Below are positions 1 to 6,311 of a stretch of 8,896 nt of DNA, piece by piece. The position numbers were made by a program, and so were the translations under genes. The DNA is from Fimbriimonadales bacterium (GTDB lineage Bacteria; Armatimonadota; Fimbriimonadia; Fimbriimonadales; Fimbriimonadaceae). Location of the stretch: positions 1 to 8,896 of the forward strand of contig JAPLCS010000255.1 in the NCBI GenBank assembly GCA_026392145.1, given 5' to 3'. The first letter of the stretch is position 1, and every line of letters begins with the position of its first letter. The notes below the pieces were generated by a model. That model worked only from the letters and a program-made list of their open reading frames with translations, searched no databases and was not told the DNA's origin.

Positions 1-998
1 CTGACTGCAAATCCTTTGGTTAAGGTTAATTCCGCACCATATCTGGTCTCAGCTCTTCCCGCTCGGTTTCCGATGTCTACCATGTCTGCCGCGAGGAGCA
101 ATTTATCTTGGACATGACCGATTCCTACGCTGTACGTTCGCACATTCGGGTCGAAGCCATTTTGATTGATGAGTCCTCCTCCGCCGGGTGCCTGGAACGG
201 AAATACAATGCCAGGCTCAATGAAATTTTCCACTACCACTCCAACGTAAGTATTGTCCATATTTGGTGGACTGTACAGTACACCGAGGTCCATACCAATG
301 GATTCACCTTCGGCGAAATCATTGGCGATACCAGATCCATTTTGCACTCCCCCTGCATTTCCGCTCTGAATGGTGTCTTTGTCTGCGAATTTGTGAGCAT
401 AGTAGGATTTCACTCTCTTGACATTGGCGCCGATGGCGAAGCGACCAGCGCCACTTCGCAGAGAGTTTCCGTAACCGATATCTAGGCGTTGATAGCCATA
501 CCCGTATGCATCAAGTCTCGAACCAGCATCTACGTTGGAAAGATTTCCGCCAGAGGCTGCCCAATTTTTAAGCTGTTGGTTGGGTACTGTGTTCAGTCCA
601 ACTTCACCCTTGGCGCTTACAGCAAACCCTGCGAATCGCACACCAAAATCGACTCCAGCGGCTACGGTTTTGCTAGAGTCTGAATACTTTCTTGCAATGT
701 CAATAATCTTGTCGGATTCAAGTCCGCCTTTGCTAACGTCACCAACAAGATTAGAAATGTCACTGGGTCCAATCCCGTCGAGCCTGTAACCAAATTGGGG
801 CCACATCAAGCTTGGTGATTTTGAGCCAAATGCTAGGAATGCCGGATTGAGCCGATAGTTGTTGTTAATATCGACTGGGAGGGCAAGGCCTGCTCCACCC
901 ATTCCAAATGATCGATTTCCACCAATGGTGACATCCGCATTGGAAACTGCAACAAGTGACAATCCGAGTCCGACGAGTGAGAGTTTTATTCGCTGCAT
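1..998 (-). CDS. Outer-membrane beta-barrel protein, TraF/PorV-like (N-terminal part, runs off left edge)
   Basis: An unbroken frame of 332 codons starts with ATG at 998 and continues past base 1, so the C-terminus is missing. Residues 1-21 form a Sec signal peptide (Lys/Arg at 3 and 5, a hydrophobic core, likely cleavage after VSNA). Residues 28-56 carry a glycine-rich GMGGAGLA stretch followed by NNNYRLNPAFLAF, the N-terminal pattern of exported barrel proteins annotated as 'conjugal transfer protein TraF' or PorV/FadL-like. The rest alternates short hydrophobic strands with Gly/Asn/Asp-rich turns, as in a barrel (for example 113-132, 183-197, 235-243, 284-307). AAAAGG lies about 9 bases before the ATG and sets the start. 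The protein probably sits in the outer membrane, but its cargo is unknown. There are no conjugation genes nearby, so the TraF name should not be read as a function. The barrel class is fairly sure; the exact family is inferred. Confidence 0.75.
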   Translation of the reverse strand, partial: MQRIKLSLVGLGLSLVAVSNADVTIGGNRSFGMGGAGLALPVDINNNYRLNPAFLAFGSKSPSLMWPQFGYRLDGIGPSDISNLVGDVSKGGLESDKIIDIARKYSDSSKTVAAGVDFGVRFAGFAVSAKGEVGLNTVPNQQLKNWAASGGNLSNVDAGSRLDAYGYGYQRLDIGYGNSLRSGAGRFAIGANVKRVKSYYAHKFADKDTIQSGNAGGVQNGSGIANDFAEGESIGMDLGVLYSPPNMDNTYVGVVVENFIEPGIVFPFQAPGGGGLINQNGFDPNVRTYSVGIGHVQDKLLLAADMVDIGNRAGRAETRYGAELTLTKGFAV

Positions 999-1017
999 CA
1001 ATTCGATACCTTTTGAA

Positions 1018-1046
1018 ATACTAGGCGATTATTTCTAAATCTGCAA
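1018..1046 (-). promoter_or_regulatory. Putative sigma-70-type promoter for the barrel-protein gene
   Basis: On the minus strand TTGCAG (1046-1041) and TAGTAT (1023-1018) are separated by exactly 17 bases. This gives a predicted start about 13-15 bases before the ATG at 998, with AAAAGG in the leader. The -10 matches consensus at 4 of 6 positions and the -35 at 3 of 6. It is a prediction from spacing and sequence only. Confidence 0.35.
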
Positions 1047-1099
1047 CACTTTTGGTGAATCTACCGGCAAATCGGAGGTGATTTTGGGCAAAATATGGC

Positions 1100-1351
1100 G
1101 TGCCCTACGTAATTGCTGAACCTTGTATCGGTGTGAAGGATAAATCATGTATGACGGTTTGTCCGGTTGACTGCATTTATGAAGATGATGAGCAGTTGGT
1201 TATCAATCCAGATGAGTGTATTGACTGTGGACTTTGCGAAGCTGAGTGCCCAGTGAGTGCCATATTTGTTGACTCCGATGTTCCACCAAACTGGAAATCG
1301 TTTATTGAATTGAATGCAAATCGCGGACGAGAAATCGCTGCTAACCGATAA
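1100..1351 (+). CDS. fdxA: Seven-iron ferredoxin ([3Fe-4S][4Fe-4S], FdxA type)
   Basis: This 83-residue soluble electron carrier has the FdxA arrangement. C9, C17 and C50 would ligate the [3Fe-4S] cluster, and C21 with C40-x2-C43-x2-C46 the [4Fe-4S] cluster; C25 matches the extra free cysteine of Azotobacter ferredoxin I (shifted by one). The landmarks YVIAEPCIG, CPVDCI and CIDCGLCEAECPVSAIF are all present, and the C-terminus is the short NW..F..N tail. It acts in the cytoplasm as a low-potential donor or acceptor; its partner enzyme is not in the window. The only usable in-frame start is GTG at 1100, since an in-frame stop lies at 1079-1081. A strong GGAGG (1074-1078) is 21 bases upstream, unusually far. 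The gene diverges from the barrel gene and converges with pilZ, with 9 bases between stops. Confidence 0.93.
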   Translation: MPYVIAEPCIGVKDKSCMTVCPVDCIYEDDEQLVINPDECIDCGLCEAECPVSAIFVDSDVPPNWKSFIELNANRGREIAANR

Positions 1352-1360
1352 CGCTTGACT

Positions 1361-1954
1361 TCATGCGACTTTATCTTCGGAGAGTCGAAGCCATCTTGCG
1401 GTTTCGATTCTCCCCATATTCAGAATTTTCAGGCCTATTCGATGTCTCACCGACTCAGTTGTTTCTCGTCTGCAGTATCGGACTTCTGAACTTGCTTTGA
1501 TTGTGCCGAATTGGGTTTCGAGTGCTAAGTTCACAATCGATCCCCTTGGGATGTTGCCTTCGAGCACACCACCAAGTCCACGCGCCGAAATATCTGTCAC
1601 TGAGAATTCAATTTCAGTTCCTTCTAAGTCGATTACACCGCTCAATCCTACAATTTGCCTTCTGGCTTCTTCTCGCGGTGCGGTGTACTTGATTTCTTTG
1701 GTTATTCGCAACGTTAGAAATCCAGTAGATTGGCTAATGAGTTCTGCGGGGAACAGTGCTGCGGTTTCAACTCCGTTGACGCTGACAAAAAATTGAGTGT
1801 CAGGTTCGAAGCGATCATGACCGTGATAGTCAATCACAATTTCCGAGTCCGACATCATTCGAACCCAACCGGAATAGAACTTGGCATCGGGAAGTCTTTG
1901 AAGGCGTACACGTACGTTTAAATAACTTTCCTGCCTGTCCCCAACTTCTGCCAT
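1361..1954 (-). CDS. PilZ-domain protein with N-terminal YcgR-like domain, c-di-GMP binding
   Basis: The 197-residue cytoplasmic protein has a C-terminal PilZ domain at about 94-190. Both c-di-GMP-binding signatures are visible: RxxxR at R94-R98 (REEAR) and D/NxSxxG at D121-I-S123-A-R-G126. Residues about 11-90 are beta-rich and resemble the split barrel preceding PilZ in YcgR-type proteins, though the match is weak. There is no membrane segment or signal peptide. Such proteins are effectors that change motility, adhesion or exopolysaccharide output when c-di-GMP rises; no output partner is encoded nearby, so the process controlled is unknown. The ATG at 1954 is preceded by AAGGGG with 6-base spacing, which supports this start. 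It is a single gene, divergent from the regulator upstream and convergent with the ferredoxin. The signature motifs make the domain call firm. Confidence 0.9.
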   Translation of the reverse strand: MAEVGDRQESYLNVRVRLQRLPDAKFYSGWVRMMSDSEIVIDYHGHDRFEPDTQFFVSVNGVETAALFPAELISQSTGFLTLRITKEIKYTAPREEARRQIVGLSGVIDLEGTEIEFSVTDISARGLGGVLEGNIPRGSIVNLALETQFGTIKASSEVRYCRRETTESVRHRIGLKILNMGRIETARWLRLSEDKVA

Positions 1955-1998
1955 TCTGACCCCTTATCATTTATCGGCTTTTTGGCACCGATACACCA

Positions 1999-2026
1999 TT
2001 GTTTTGTCGTGTTTTTTTGTTAAATT
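1999..2026 (+). promoter_or_regulatory. Putative promoter upstream of leader ORF and GbsR-like regulator
   Basis: TTGTTT (1999-2004) and TAAATT (2021-2026) are 16 bases apart, with a T-rich spacer. The predicted start falls at about 2033-2034, exactly on an ATG that opens a 42-codon ORF. Hexamer matches are 3 of 6 and 4 of 6. This could drive the leader ORF as a leaderless transcript and, by read-through, the regulator at 2168. Confidence 0.3.
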
Positions 2027-2033
2027 TGGAAGC

Positions 2034-2162
2034 ATGAATTTCCTTCCAAGCCACTCTGTTCAAACTCGACGTAGAGGAGTTTCCATACCTAAAGCCGGTA
2101 GATTCCTAGCATTGTTAACAGTATCAGTGATTGCTAGGTTAATCCATTCAAAAATGGTCTAA
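2034..2162 (+). CDS. Possible 42-residue leader peptide upstream of the regulator
   Basis: An ATG-to-TAA frame of 42 codons fills most of the gap before the regulator. The peptide has a basic middle (TRRRG, then PKAGR) followed by a hydrophobic stretch (FLALLTVSVIARLI), so it could be a small membrane-associated peptide. It has no good Shine-Dalgarno sequence, but a -10-like TAAATT lies 7 bases before the ATG. Its TAA ends 5 bases before the regulator's ATG at 2168, which itself lacks a ribosome-binding site, so termination here could feed initiation of the regulator. I recognise no family. A chance ORF of this length is quite possible, so confidence is low. Confidence 0.25.
   Translation: MNFLPSHSVQTRRRGVSIPKAGRFLALLTVSVIARLIHSKMV
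2105..2138. promoter_or_regulatory. Inverted repeat, candidate operator of the regulator gene
   Basis: CCTAGCA (2105-2111) and TGCTAGG (2132-2138) form a perfect 7-bp inverted repeat with a 20-base spacer. The match extends outward to GATT on both sides if a 2-base gap is allowed. The 8-bp palindrome TGTTAACA (2113-2120) lies between the arms. The position, 30-63 bases before a GbsR/MarR-type gene, suits an autoregulatory operator, but no binding site of this family is known to me with this sequence. Confidence 0.35.
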
Positions 2163-2167
2163 CATGA

Positions 2168-2716
2168 ATGAAAGTTTCAAAACATATGAGTGATTCTGAA
2201 AGTAATCTAAGAAAAGCGCAAGATTTGTTCGTTCTTGAATGGGGGCGAATGAGTAGTTCATGGGGCATCAATCGCACCATGGCTCAAATTCATGCGCTAC
2301 TTTTTGTGACAGGAATTCCACTTGAAGTGAATGAAATCATGGATCGATTACAGATTTCACGGGGTAACGCATCAATGAACTTGCGCGAGCTCATGGACTG
2401 GGGGATAGTTCGAAGATTTCGACAGCCGGGAGACAGAAAGGACACATACATTTCGGAAACGGACCCCTATCAAATGTTCTTAAAAGTTGCCAAGGAGCGC
2501 AAACGTCGTGAAATCGACCCTACCGCAGATGTGATTCGAGAGGTTTTAGCAAAACTTCCTGCTTCCGATCCTAAAGAAGATACGCAAGGGCTTCGTGCAA
2601 GAATGGTCGCCCTTCTTGAAATTTTTGACTTAATGGATGTTGCCTGCGAACAGTTATTTGGAATGGAACTGAGCATGGACCAAGTGAAAGACTTAGTCAA
2701 GAATACAAAATTCTAA
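2168..2716 (+). CDS. GbsR/MarR-family transcriptional regulator (COG1510 type)
   Basis: This 182-residue cytoplasmic DNA-binding protein has the GbsR-like signature: EWGRMSSSWGINRTMAQIHA at about 24-43, then a winged helix-turn-helix at about 50-95 with EIMDRLQISRGNASMNLREL as the helix-turn-helix core and GIVRRFRQPGDRK as the wing. Residues 100-182 are charged and helical, as expected for the dimerisation part. Relatives include the Bacillus choline-responsive repressor of betaine genes and many uncharacterised regulators; nothing here points to choline. The ATG at 2168 has no ribosome-binding site. A second ATG at 2186 (residue 7) is equally possible, since the conserved region begins after it. 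The inverted repeat upstream suggests autoregulation. lon follows after 91 bases in the same direction but appears to have its own promoter. Confidence 0.88.
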   Translation: MKVSKHMSDSESNLRKAQDLFVLEWGRMSSSWGINRTMAQIHALLFVTGIPLEVNEIMDRLQISRGNASMNLRELMDWGIVRRFRQPGDRKDTYISETDPYQMFLKVAKERKRREIDPTADVIREVLAKLPASDPKEDTQGLRARMVALLEIFDLMDVACEQLFGMELSMDQVKDLVKNTKF

Positions 2717-2773
2717 CTGGTTGGTTTACGAGTTTCATCCTAGTAATAGTTCCAGAAAGCGTGCTTGGGTACT

Positions 2774-2801
2774 TTGACCTTTTGATGTTCACTGGTAGCG
2801 T
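2774..2801 (+). promoter_or_regulatory. Putative leaderless promoter of lon
   Basis: TTGACC (2774-2779, 5 of 6 consensus) and TAGCGT (2796-2801, TAnnnT type) are separated by 16 bases. Only 6 bases lie between the -10 and the GTG start at 2808, so transcription would begin at or within a base of the start codon. There is no Shine-Dalgarno sequence before the GTG, which agrees with a leaderless mRNA. Confidence 0.4.
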
Positions 2802-2807
2802 ATGTGA

Positions 2808-5243
2808 GTGCCCGTGCGGACTCGTGACAGCGATAATAAATTCAGCCATTTAAGTGGCGGTTGTTTACCACGACTTACTCTAGCTGATCAAGTACTTTTC
2901 CCGGGTGCTGTACTTACTATTTCAGTCGTTCGGAATGCTTCAAAAGATGCGGTTGCATTGGCGCAGCAACAAGAAAAATTACTTCTTGTCATTGCTGATG
3001 ATTCCGAAGCACAGTTTGAGGTTGGAACGTTGGCAGAGGTTCAATATGCCACCTCAATGCCTGATGGTTCATTACGAGTCATTCTCAAAGGATTACAACG
3101 AACCGACGGTGAGGGCCAACCGCTAGCTCAACTGAATGTTGAGAGTTCAGTGGAATCGAGAACTGCACGTCAAATTAAAGTCGCTACAGAAGCAAAGCGC
3201 AGGAGCTTGATTGATGCCTTTATTCAGGTAACCGCAGATAGTACTTCAGGTGAAGAGGTGGTCAGCACTTCGTGGGGAAGTGGCCTCGCAACTGACTCAG
3301 TTGAAACACTCACATCAATTCAAACCCTTGGTGATATGTGCGATCAGATTTCCCATCTCTTGCCAATTAAGTTCTCTGATAAAAAATCTTTGTTGAAAAC
3401 ACTGGATGTTGATGCTCGCTATGTATTGTTGAATTCACTTCTTCATGAAGAAATTCAAGTTGTCCAATTCAAGACAGAAATTCGCAAGAATTTTGAATCG
3501 GGATTGGAACAATCGCGACGGGAAATATATCTCAAAGAACAGATTCGTTTGCTCCAAAATCAGCTAGCTACAGAGTCAAGCGAGCAAAGCGAAGTTGATC
3601 AGTTTGAAGATGCTATTAGAACATCTGGAATGAGCGACTCTGCCAAAAAAGTAGCGCTGAATGAACTAAAAAAATTGGACTCTGGCTCCCACGGTTTACA
3701 CTCTGGAAGTCAAGAGGAGCAGGTTGTCAGGAACTACTTACAGACACTATTGGATATTCCTTGGGGCAAAGTATGCGAAGAAAGCCATGATATTGCCGCT
3801 GCCGAGTCTGAACTAAGTCGACGACACTTTGGACAAGAGGTGGTCAAGGAAAGGATTCTGGAGTTTCTGTCCATTCGCAAACTTCATGGTTCGAAGACAG
3901 GTGATATTTTGTGTTTCCTTGGACCTCCTGGGGTTGGGAAAACAAGCATGGCTACGGTGATTGCGGCTGCCATAGGTCGACCTGTGGAGCACATTGCCTT
4001 AGGAGGAGTGCGCGATGATGCTGAGATTCGAGGTCATCGACGGACTTATGTTGGAGCGAGGCCTGGGCGTTTAGTGCAAGCCATTCGGCATGCAGCAGCA
4101 ATGAATCCGGTAATCGTTTTGGATGAAATAGACAAGATGGGTTCAACATCTGAGGGTGATCCGATGAGCGGTTTGCTTGAAGTTCTAGACTCCTCTCAGA
4201 ATCATCAATTTGTCGATCATTTTCTGGAAGTTCCAGTTGACTTGTCCGGGGTGCTTTTTATCGCCTCGGCAAATTCACTTGAGGACATGCCTCTGCCGCT
4301 CATTGACCGAATGGAAATCATTGAGTTTCCTGGTTACTCCGAGGATGAGCGCCGCGAAATTGCTAAACGGCACATGCTACCAAAGATTGCTCAGGAGTCG
4401 GGGTTAAAAGATACATTTCCTTCGCTTTCTAGTGAATCTCTCGTTGCATTGTGCAGAGGATATACGAGAGAGACTGGGGTTCGAAGCCTCAATCGAGAAC
4501 TTCAGCGGCTGGGGAGGAAACTTGCAAGAAGGTGGTTACAACAGGGAGAAATACCAAGTGAAGTTGGCATAACTGAGTTGATATCTCTGCTAGGTGAGCC
4601 ACCTTACCTCGACAGTCCAGTCAATATCGATGGTGAAGTTGGCACAGCTCATGGCCTCGTGGTAAGTGGCGTTGGAGGAGATCGCATGGTGGTTGAAGTA
4701 AGTCTCCATCGCCCGATTGGAAATGAACCGAAATTAAAGCTGACTGGTGGAGCGGGCAAGGTGATGCAAGAGTCAGTTGAGGCTGCGTTAACTTGCGTTC
4801 GTGCGGTACTTGATCAAAAAGGAATAGATTCCCGTTTTGATGTCCATGTACATTTGCCCCAAGCTGCGATTCAAAAGGACGGACCGAGTGCTGGACTCAC
4901 TGTGGCAATTGCTCTCTTTTCGGCATTTACAGGACGATTGATTCGAAGGGATGTGGCAATGACAGGTGAAATTACTTTACGTGGCCATGTATTGCCGGTC
5001 GGAGGATTGAGGGAAAAGTTGTTGGCTGCGGCAAGGTTTGGGTACAAGACTGTGCTTTACCCTGCCAGTCAAGAGAAGGAGGTGTCAATCCTACTGAACT
5101 CGACTTTGCAATCAATTAACGCCGTACCTATTGCTCACTTTTCTGATTCGCTTGAGTATTCGTTGCAGATTGGAGATCAATCAACCGGAGAACTCCGCCA
5201 CATCATGAAAGATGGTCAAGCGCAGACAGTTAGCATTCGCTGA
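2808..5243 (+). CDS. lon: ATP-dependent Lon protease (La, S16)
   Basis: The 811 residues have the full LonA layout. The N-terminal substrate-recognition domain (about 18-220) begins with LPRLTLADQVLFPGAVLTI, and a coiled helical linker (about 220-310) contains YLKEQIRLLQNQL. In the AAA+ module, Walker A is GPPGVGKT (372-379), Walker B VIVLDE (435-440), the pore loop YVG (414-416), sensor 1 ASAN (486-489) and the arginine finger R501. The protease domain (about 605-780) has the catalytic Ser694 in DGPSAG and Lys737 in LREK. It is a cytoplasmic hexamer that degrades misfolded and regulatory proteins. The usual GLAWT segment of the protease domain reads GLVVS here, so this is a divergent copy, possibly not the only Lon in the genome. 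The GTG start is fixed by an in-frame stop at 2805-2807; a second GTG is two codons in. It converges with nadA; the ancestral nadA end overlaps its last 28 bases. Confidence 0.96.
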   Translation: MPVRTRDSDNKFSHLSGGCLPRLTLADQVLFPGAVLTISVVRNASKDAVALAQQQEKLLLVIADDSEAQFEVGTLAEVQYATSMPDGSLRVILKGLQRTDGEGQPLAQLNVESSVESRTARQIKVATEAKRRSLIDAFIQVTADSTSGEEVVSTSWGSGLATDSVETLTSIQTLGDMCDQISHLLPIKFSDKKSLLKTLDVDARYVLLNSLLHEEIQVVQFKTEIRKNFESGLEQSRREIYLKEQIRLLQNQLATESSEQSEVDQFEDAIRTSGMSDSAKKVALNELKKLDSGSHGLHSGSQEEQVVRNYLQTLLDIPWGKVCEESHDIAAAESELSRRHFGQEVVKERILEFLSIRKLHGSKTGDILCFLGPPGVGKTSMATVIAAAIGRPVEHIALGGVRDDAEIRGHRRTYVGARPGRLVQAIRHAAAMNPVIVLDEIDKMGSTSEGDPMSGLLEVLDSSQNHQFVDHFLEVPVDLSGVLFIASANSLEDMPLPLIDRMEIIEFPGYSEDERREIAKRHMLPKIAQESGLKDTFPSLSSESLVALCRGYTRETGVRSLNRELQRLGRKLARRWLQQGEIPSEVGITELISLLGEPPYLDSPVNIDGEVGTAHGLVVSGVGGDRMVVEVSLHRPIGNEPKLKLTGGAGKVMQESVEAALTCVRAVLDQKGIDSRFDVHVHLPQAAIQKDGPSAGLTVAIALFSAFTGRLIRRDVAMTGEITLRGHVLPVGGLREKLLAAARFGYKTVLYPASQEKEVSILLNSTLQSINAVPIAHFSDSLEYSLQIGDQSTGELRHIMKDGQAQTVSIR

Positions 5244-5283
5244 AGTGACTGTAGCGCAAGTTCCTTGGTTTTCTCCGGAACAA

Positions 5284-5931
5284 TTACTTGGTTAACAATG
5301 TTTCCTTTACAATGTTTCCAGCAATTAGGTTTTCGAGCGTCCACAGCAGAAAACTTGGATGGATACGGTACATCGTGCTACAAGGACATATTTGCTCATC
5401 AAGGCAAAAGATAGTTTTGTCTTTCAATTCGTTTGCCAAGCGGTTTACTAAGTTTATTTCAGTTCCAACTGCCCACACTGAACCTGGCTCCGATTGAGTG
5501 ATTTGGGCGAGAATATATTCGGTTGAACCATTCAAATCGGCAGCTCTGACGACTTCGAGTTCACATTCCGGGTGCACAAGTACCTTCACACCAGGATTTC
5601 TCTCACGAGCCTGATTTATTTGTTCGACTGTAAACCTCTTGTGGACGGAGCAGTGTCCCTTCCAAAGAATGAATTTCGCGCTTGAGATGGATTCCCTGGT
5701 GTTTCCGCCCAATGGCTTGAATGGATCCCATACAATCATTTCCGAGTCGGGGTCGTAGCCTAACTTCACGCCAGTGTTTCTTCCAAGGTGTTGATCAGGG
5801 AAAAAGAACACCTTGTCACCTTGTCCAAGTGCCCACTGAACGCCGGTAGGTGCGTTGGTGCTTGTACAAACTGTTCCATTATGTTCGCCCACAAATGCTT
5901 TTAAGTTGGCGGCGGAATTGATGTATGTCAC
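5284..5931 (-). pseudogene. nadA: nadA 3' fragment (readable frame, 215 codons)
   Basis: Opening at a GTG (5931), this frame starts at TYINSAANLKAFVGEHNG and carries the second and third cluster ligands, C123 in HPEC and one of C182/C184 in CPC, plus the conserved FPDQHLGRNTG and AVGTEINLVNRL. Homology continues upstream of the GTG as far as 5994, behind an in-frame TAG at 5995-5997, so this is not a true start. The last ten or so residues (KETLLTK) come from the wrong frame after the 14-base duplication. Alone, it lacks the first ligand and the N-terminal active-site part, so no activity is expected. Confidence 0.85.
5292..5319 (-). repeat. 14-base tandem duplication in the nadA 3' end
   Basis: On the minus strand GGAAACATTGTAAA is followed directly by GGAAACATTGTTAA; 13 of 14 bases agree. 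Removing one unit restores a reading frame continuing VNQVIVPEK to SLQRML, a NadA-like C-terminus, so the duplication is the second frameshift in the gene. Confidence 0.8.
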
Positions 5932-6302
5932 CGGTATGACGGTGGAACTGTCAATGATTTCATGAATTTGTTTCCAGGCAGACCGTACTTGAAACTACAT
6001 CCTGCGGCTAAGTTGGGAAGAATGACTTTCTGATGATCAGTAGTCAAGATGTCAGCACTTTCAGCCATAAAGTGGACTCCACAGAAAACGATGTACTCGC
6101 TTTCAGGATTGGCAGCCGCATACTTTGCAAGTTTGAAACTATCACCCCGGACGTCAGCGTGTTCGATAATGGAGTCGCGCTGATAGTGATGGCCCAGAAC
6201 CACAAGTTTTGATCCAAGTTTTACTTTCGCCTCTTGGATTCTCGCATGGAGTGTAGCTTCGTCCAGGTTTTGATATTCAAGTGGAAGTGGTTGTTGGTAC
6301 AT
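5928..6302 (-). pseudogene. nadA: nadA 5' fragment (readable frame, 124 codons)
   Basis: This frame encodes the genuine N-terminal third of NadA: VVLGHHYQRDSII (34-46), HADVRGDSFKLAKYAA (48-63), FCGVHFMAESADIL (73-86) and the first cluster ligand C102 in NLAAGCS. From residue 104 on, the 21 residues (FKYGLPGNK to the end) are out-of-frame reading and match nothing in the family. The stop TGA overlaps the GTG that opens the next frame by four bases (GTGA), which looks like translational coupling but is a by-product of the frameshift. Confidence 0.85.
5992..5998 (-). other. Deletion junction in nadA (about 22 bases missing)
   Basis: On the minus strand GGA-TGT-AG runs directly into TTT-CAA-GTA, joining GC (of GCS) to FQVRSAW. 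NadA proteins have a MADMA-containing stretch between these points. Eight codons less the retained AG is 22 bases, which accounts for the frame change. No slippery heptamer is present, so programmed frameshifting is not a good explanation. Confidence 0.7.
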
Positions 6303-6311
6303 AGTTTCGCC

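Larger units (their letters stand above)
5216..6302 (-). pseudogene. nadA: Quinolinate synthase nadA, broken by two frameshifts
   Basis: Intact NadA condenses iminoaspartate with dihydroxyacetone phosphate to quinolinate, the first committed product of de novo NAD synthesis, using a [4Fe-4S] cluster. Here the family sequence is split over three frames. Frame 1 (6302 to about 5996) ends with the first cluster cysteine in NLAAGCS. The sequence resumes in another frame at 5994 (FQVRSAWKQIHEII) and runs to 5306, holding FFFPDQHLGRNTG, WKGHCSVH, HPEC and CPC. Finally, past a 14-base duplication, a third frame encodes VNQVIVPEK and SLQRML and ends in TGA at 5216-5218, overlapping lon. Restoring 22 lost bases and removing 14 duplicated ones gives 1095 bases, or 364 residues, near the 368 of Bacillus subtilis NadA from memory. 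The ATG at 6302 has AAGG about 8 bases upstream and follows the glycosidase stop by 9 bases. Assembly error is the main alternative. Confidence 0.85.

Noticed and set aside
108..789. Three overlapping plus-strand ORFs
   Set aside because: They lie antisense to one continuous minus-strand frame that has a signal peptide and barrel-like sequence; their own translations look random.
1..998. Conjugation locus suggested by the TraF-like label
   Set aside because: No relaxase, coupling protein, pilus gene or transfer origin is present; the family name is used broadly for barrel proteins.
1973..1992. Hairpin ATCGG/CCGAT in the pilZ leader as a riboswitch
   Set aside because: A 5-bp stem with a 10-base loop is expected by chance, and no known riboswitch core is present.
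5261..5280. Bidirectional terminator hairpin between lon and nadA
   Set aside because: The only stem (TTCC-GG against CC-GGAA) is 6 bp with a two-base bulge and has no T-tract on either strand.
5928..5999. Programmed frameshift joining the two nadA frames
   Set aside because: The junction has no slippery heptamer, the joined product would still lack the MADMA segment, and a second frameshift lies near the 3' end.
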